Positions 6,091 through 7,248 of a DNA stretch of 7,248 nucleotides are shown here, piece after piece. Numbering within the stretch: position 1 is the first letter of the stretch; each line of letters begins with the position of its first letter. The translations under genes were made by a program, and so were the position numbers. A model generated the notes under the pieces. The model saw nothing but the letters and a program-made list of their open reading frames with translations. It was not told the origin of the DNA and ran no database searches. The stretch is from an uncultured Alphaproteobacteria bacterium. Its GTDB lineage: Bacteria > Pseudomonadota > Alphaproteobacteria > CAKMZR01. The DNA lies in NCBI GenBank assembly GCA_929200455.1, contig CAKMZR010000080.1:1-7248 (forward strand), written 5' to 3'.

Positions 6091-6599
6091 AAACCCAAAC
6101 CTTCTCTCACCTCACCCTCGATAATGACCTCACCAAAACCCAAGAAAGTATGGACGTCATCTCCAAAATGGGTGAAGCCCTCGAAAATAATGACCACAAT
6201 ATGGCAAAATACTTCCACGAATCCTTTCAGTGGAAAGGCAATTACGGATGCGGAGAAAAACAAAATCTCGCCCACTTTCGGACAGGATGGCAACTCCCCC
6301 TCAGAAAAGCTTTCTCCGACAGAAAATATATTACCGAAGCCCAATTCGCCCAAGGAGAATGGGTCGCGGCTTTCGGCTATATCGACGCCCTGCACTCCGG
6401 CGAATTTATGGGAATCAAACCCACCCTCAAACGCGTCGTCATCAAATTCATGGACGTCTGGAACGTCAAAGACAAAAGAGTCGCCAATAATTGGGTCAAT
6501 GTCGATTTCCCCCACCTCCTCGCTCAGCTCGGAGTCGATGTCTTCGACGGAAAAGGGTGGGAACATATCCACTCACCAGAGACCCACAATCCTGAATGA
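6087..6599 (+). CDS. Single-domain SnoaL-like (NTF2-fold) protein
   Basis: The 170-residue protein has one SnoaL-like domain (about 20-155): an N-terminal helical part, FHESFQWKGNYG (43-54), GWQLPLRKAFSDR (67-79), FMGIKP (107-112), VIKFMDVW (118-125), NNWVNVD (134-140) and LLAQLGVDV (144-152). The same motif order appears in domain 2 of the double-domain protein encoded at 3854-4921, so the two are paralogues facing each other across the intergenic region. The ATG overlaps the ABC ATPase stop by four bases, with AGGAGA (6075-6080) six bases upstream. Its own stop overlaps the next start by ATGA. Such proteins are annotated as polyketide cyclase, ester cyclase or NTF2-like without proven activity. 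Its place between a transporter ATPase and a deaminase suggests a catabolic cyclase, isomerase or hydrolase step (inference). No signal peptide or membrane segment is visible. Confidence 0.87.
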   Translation: MKTQTFSHLTLDNDLTKTQESMDVISKMGEALENNDHNMAKYFHESFQWKGNYGCGEKQNLAHFRTGWQLPLRKAFSDRKYITEAQFAQGEWVAAFGYIDALHSGEFMGIKPTLKRVVIKFMDVWNVKDKRVANNWVNVDFPHLLAQLGVDVFDGKGWEHIHSPETHNPE

Positions 6600-7248
6600 A
6601 AAATCACACCCTCTGGATCAAAAATCCTCTCGCCGTCTACGTCGATGACCAGCAAGACGCATCTTCCGGCATTGTCGTCAAAAACGGCAAAATACGCGAA
6701 CTCATCGCAAAAGGGAAAAAACCCTCAGAAGTCGTCGACGAAGAATTCGACGCCTCCTCTTGCGTCCTACTCCCTGGACTCATCAATACCCATCACCACT
6801 TCTACCAAACCCTCACAAGAGCATTTCCAGCAGCCCTCAATGCAGAACTCTTCGACTGGCTCAAAGCCCTCTATCCCGTCTGGGCACACATCCAGCCACA
6901 CATGCTCTTCTACGCCACAAAACTCGCCCTTAGCGAACTCCTCCTCTCGGGATGCACCACCTCCAGCGACCACCACTACCTCTTCCCCGCCCAACTCTCA
7001 GACGCTATCGATATCCAAGTCAAAGCCGCAAAAGAACTCGGAGTTCGCGTTGTCCTTACACGCGGTTCCATGAACTTAAGCGTCAAAGATGGCGGACTCC
7101 CCCCACAATCCGTCGTCCAAGATGCAGACACCATCCTCTCAGATAGCGAACGACTCATCAAATCATACCATGAAGACACTCAAGGGGCCATGATACAAAT
7201 CGCTCTTGCTCCTTGCTCTCCCTTTTCCGTCACCACAGAACTCATGAA
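6596..7248 (+). CDS. 8-oxoguanine deaminase-like amidohydrolase (cyclic amidine/aminohydrolase family), N-terminal part
   Basis: The frame opens at an ATG at 6596 and stays open for 217 codons to the window edge. It starts MKNHTLWIKNP. The protein has the N-terminal beta-sandwich of amidohydrolases, then LLPGLINTHHHFYQTLTRAF (58-77) with the metal pair H66 and H68, GCTTSSDHHYLFP (119-131), RGSMNLSVKDGGLPPQSVVQ (156-175) and IALAPCSPFSVT (202-213). From memory these segments match bacterial 8-oxoguanine deaminase (8-oxoguanine to uric acid plus ammonia) and the AtzB/TrzN-like relatives. The remaining metal ligands (two His and an Asp) should lie beyond the edge. The gene overlaps the SnoaL stop (ATGA) and has no clear ribosome binding site, so it is probably translated by coupling. 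A deaminase in the operon suggests the imported compound, or a by-product, carries nitrogen. It could equally act on another cyclic amidine. Confidence 0.88.
   Translation, partial: MKNHTLWIKNPLAVYVDDQQDASSGIVVKNGKIRELIAKGKKPSEVVDEEFDASSCVLLPGLINTHHHFYQTLTRAFPAALNAELFDWLKALYPVWAHIQPHMLFYATKLALSELLLSGCTTSSDHHYLFPAQLSDAIDIQVKAAKELGVRVVLTRGSMNLSVKDGGLPPQSVVQDADTILSDSERLIKSYHEDTQGAMIQIALAPCSPFSVTTELM

Noticed and set aside
5970..6572. Acidic minus-strand frame opposite the single-domain SnoaL gene, and a similar one at 5440-5823 opposite the ABC ATPase
   Set aside because: Runs of Asp, Glu, Val, Gly and Phe are what the reverse complement of C/A-ending codons gives; the plus-strand genes are supported by motifs and ribosome binding sites.

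Overview
The window is bacterial and almost entirely protein-coding. It holds nine genes in two divergent blocks that face away from a single 116-base intergenic region at about 4922-5037. The gene content (an HpsN/HisD-type dehydrogenase, SnoaL-like proteins, a UgpC/MalK-type ABC ATPase, an 8-oxoguanine-deaminase-type amidohydrolase) resembles accessory catabolic loci of Proteobacteria, probably Alphaproteobacteria. That placement is an impression from gene families, not a proof. Tight gene packing and very strong strand asymmetry in base composition are the most conspicuous genome-level features.

Left block, minus strand, read from 4921 down to 1. The order is a double-domain SnoaL-like protein, a COG3618 TIM-barrel amidohydrolase/lactonase, DNA-3-methyladenine glycosylase I (tag), pyrroline-5-carboxylate reductase (proC), a histidinol-dehydrogenase-family enzyme that looks like sulfopropanediol 3-dehydrogenase (HpsN) rather than biosynthetic HisD, and the first 49 codons of a zinc-dependent MDR alcohol dehydrogenase that leaves the window. 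Every junction overlaps by 1-11 bases except proC/HisD-like, which has a 74-base A/T-rich gap with a possible weak terminator.

Right block, plus strand, 5038 to 7248. The order is an ABC transporter ATPase (start corrected to a GTG behind AAGGAG), a single-domain SnoaL-like protein, and the first 217 codons of an 8-oxoguanine-deaminase-like amidohydrolase cut by the window edge. Both junctions are 4-base ATGA overlaps.

The two blocks are linked by paralogy: the C-terminal half of the minus-strand SnoaL protein shares an ordered motif series with the plus-strand SnoaL protein. My reading (inference) is one divergently transcribed catabolic locus for an imported small hydroxylated, perhaps nitrogen-containing, compound. 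The ABC transporter would import it, the lactonase/amidohydrolases and SnoaL proteins would open or isomerise it, and the HisD-like and MDR dehydrogenases would oxidise it. Two housekeeping-type genes, tag and proC, are threaded into that operon. The substrate cannot be named from the sequence.

The + strand is rich in C and A throughout, in genes of both orientations and in the spacer. As a result, genes on the two strands use visibly different synonymous codons. This fits strong replication-strand mutational bias with the minus strand as leading strand. I saw no tRNA, rRNA, CRISPR array, insertion sequence or frameshift, and no gene-free stretch longer than 300 bases.
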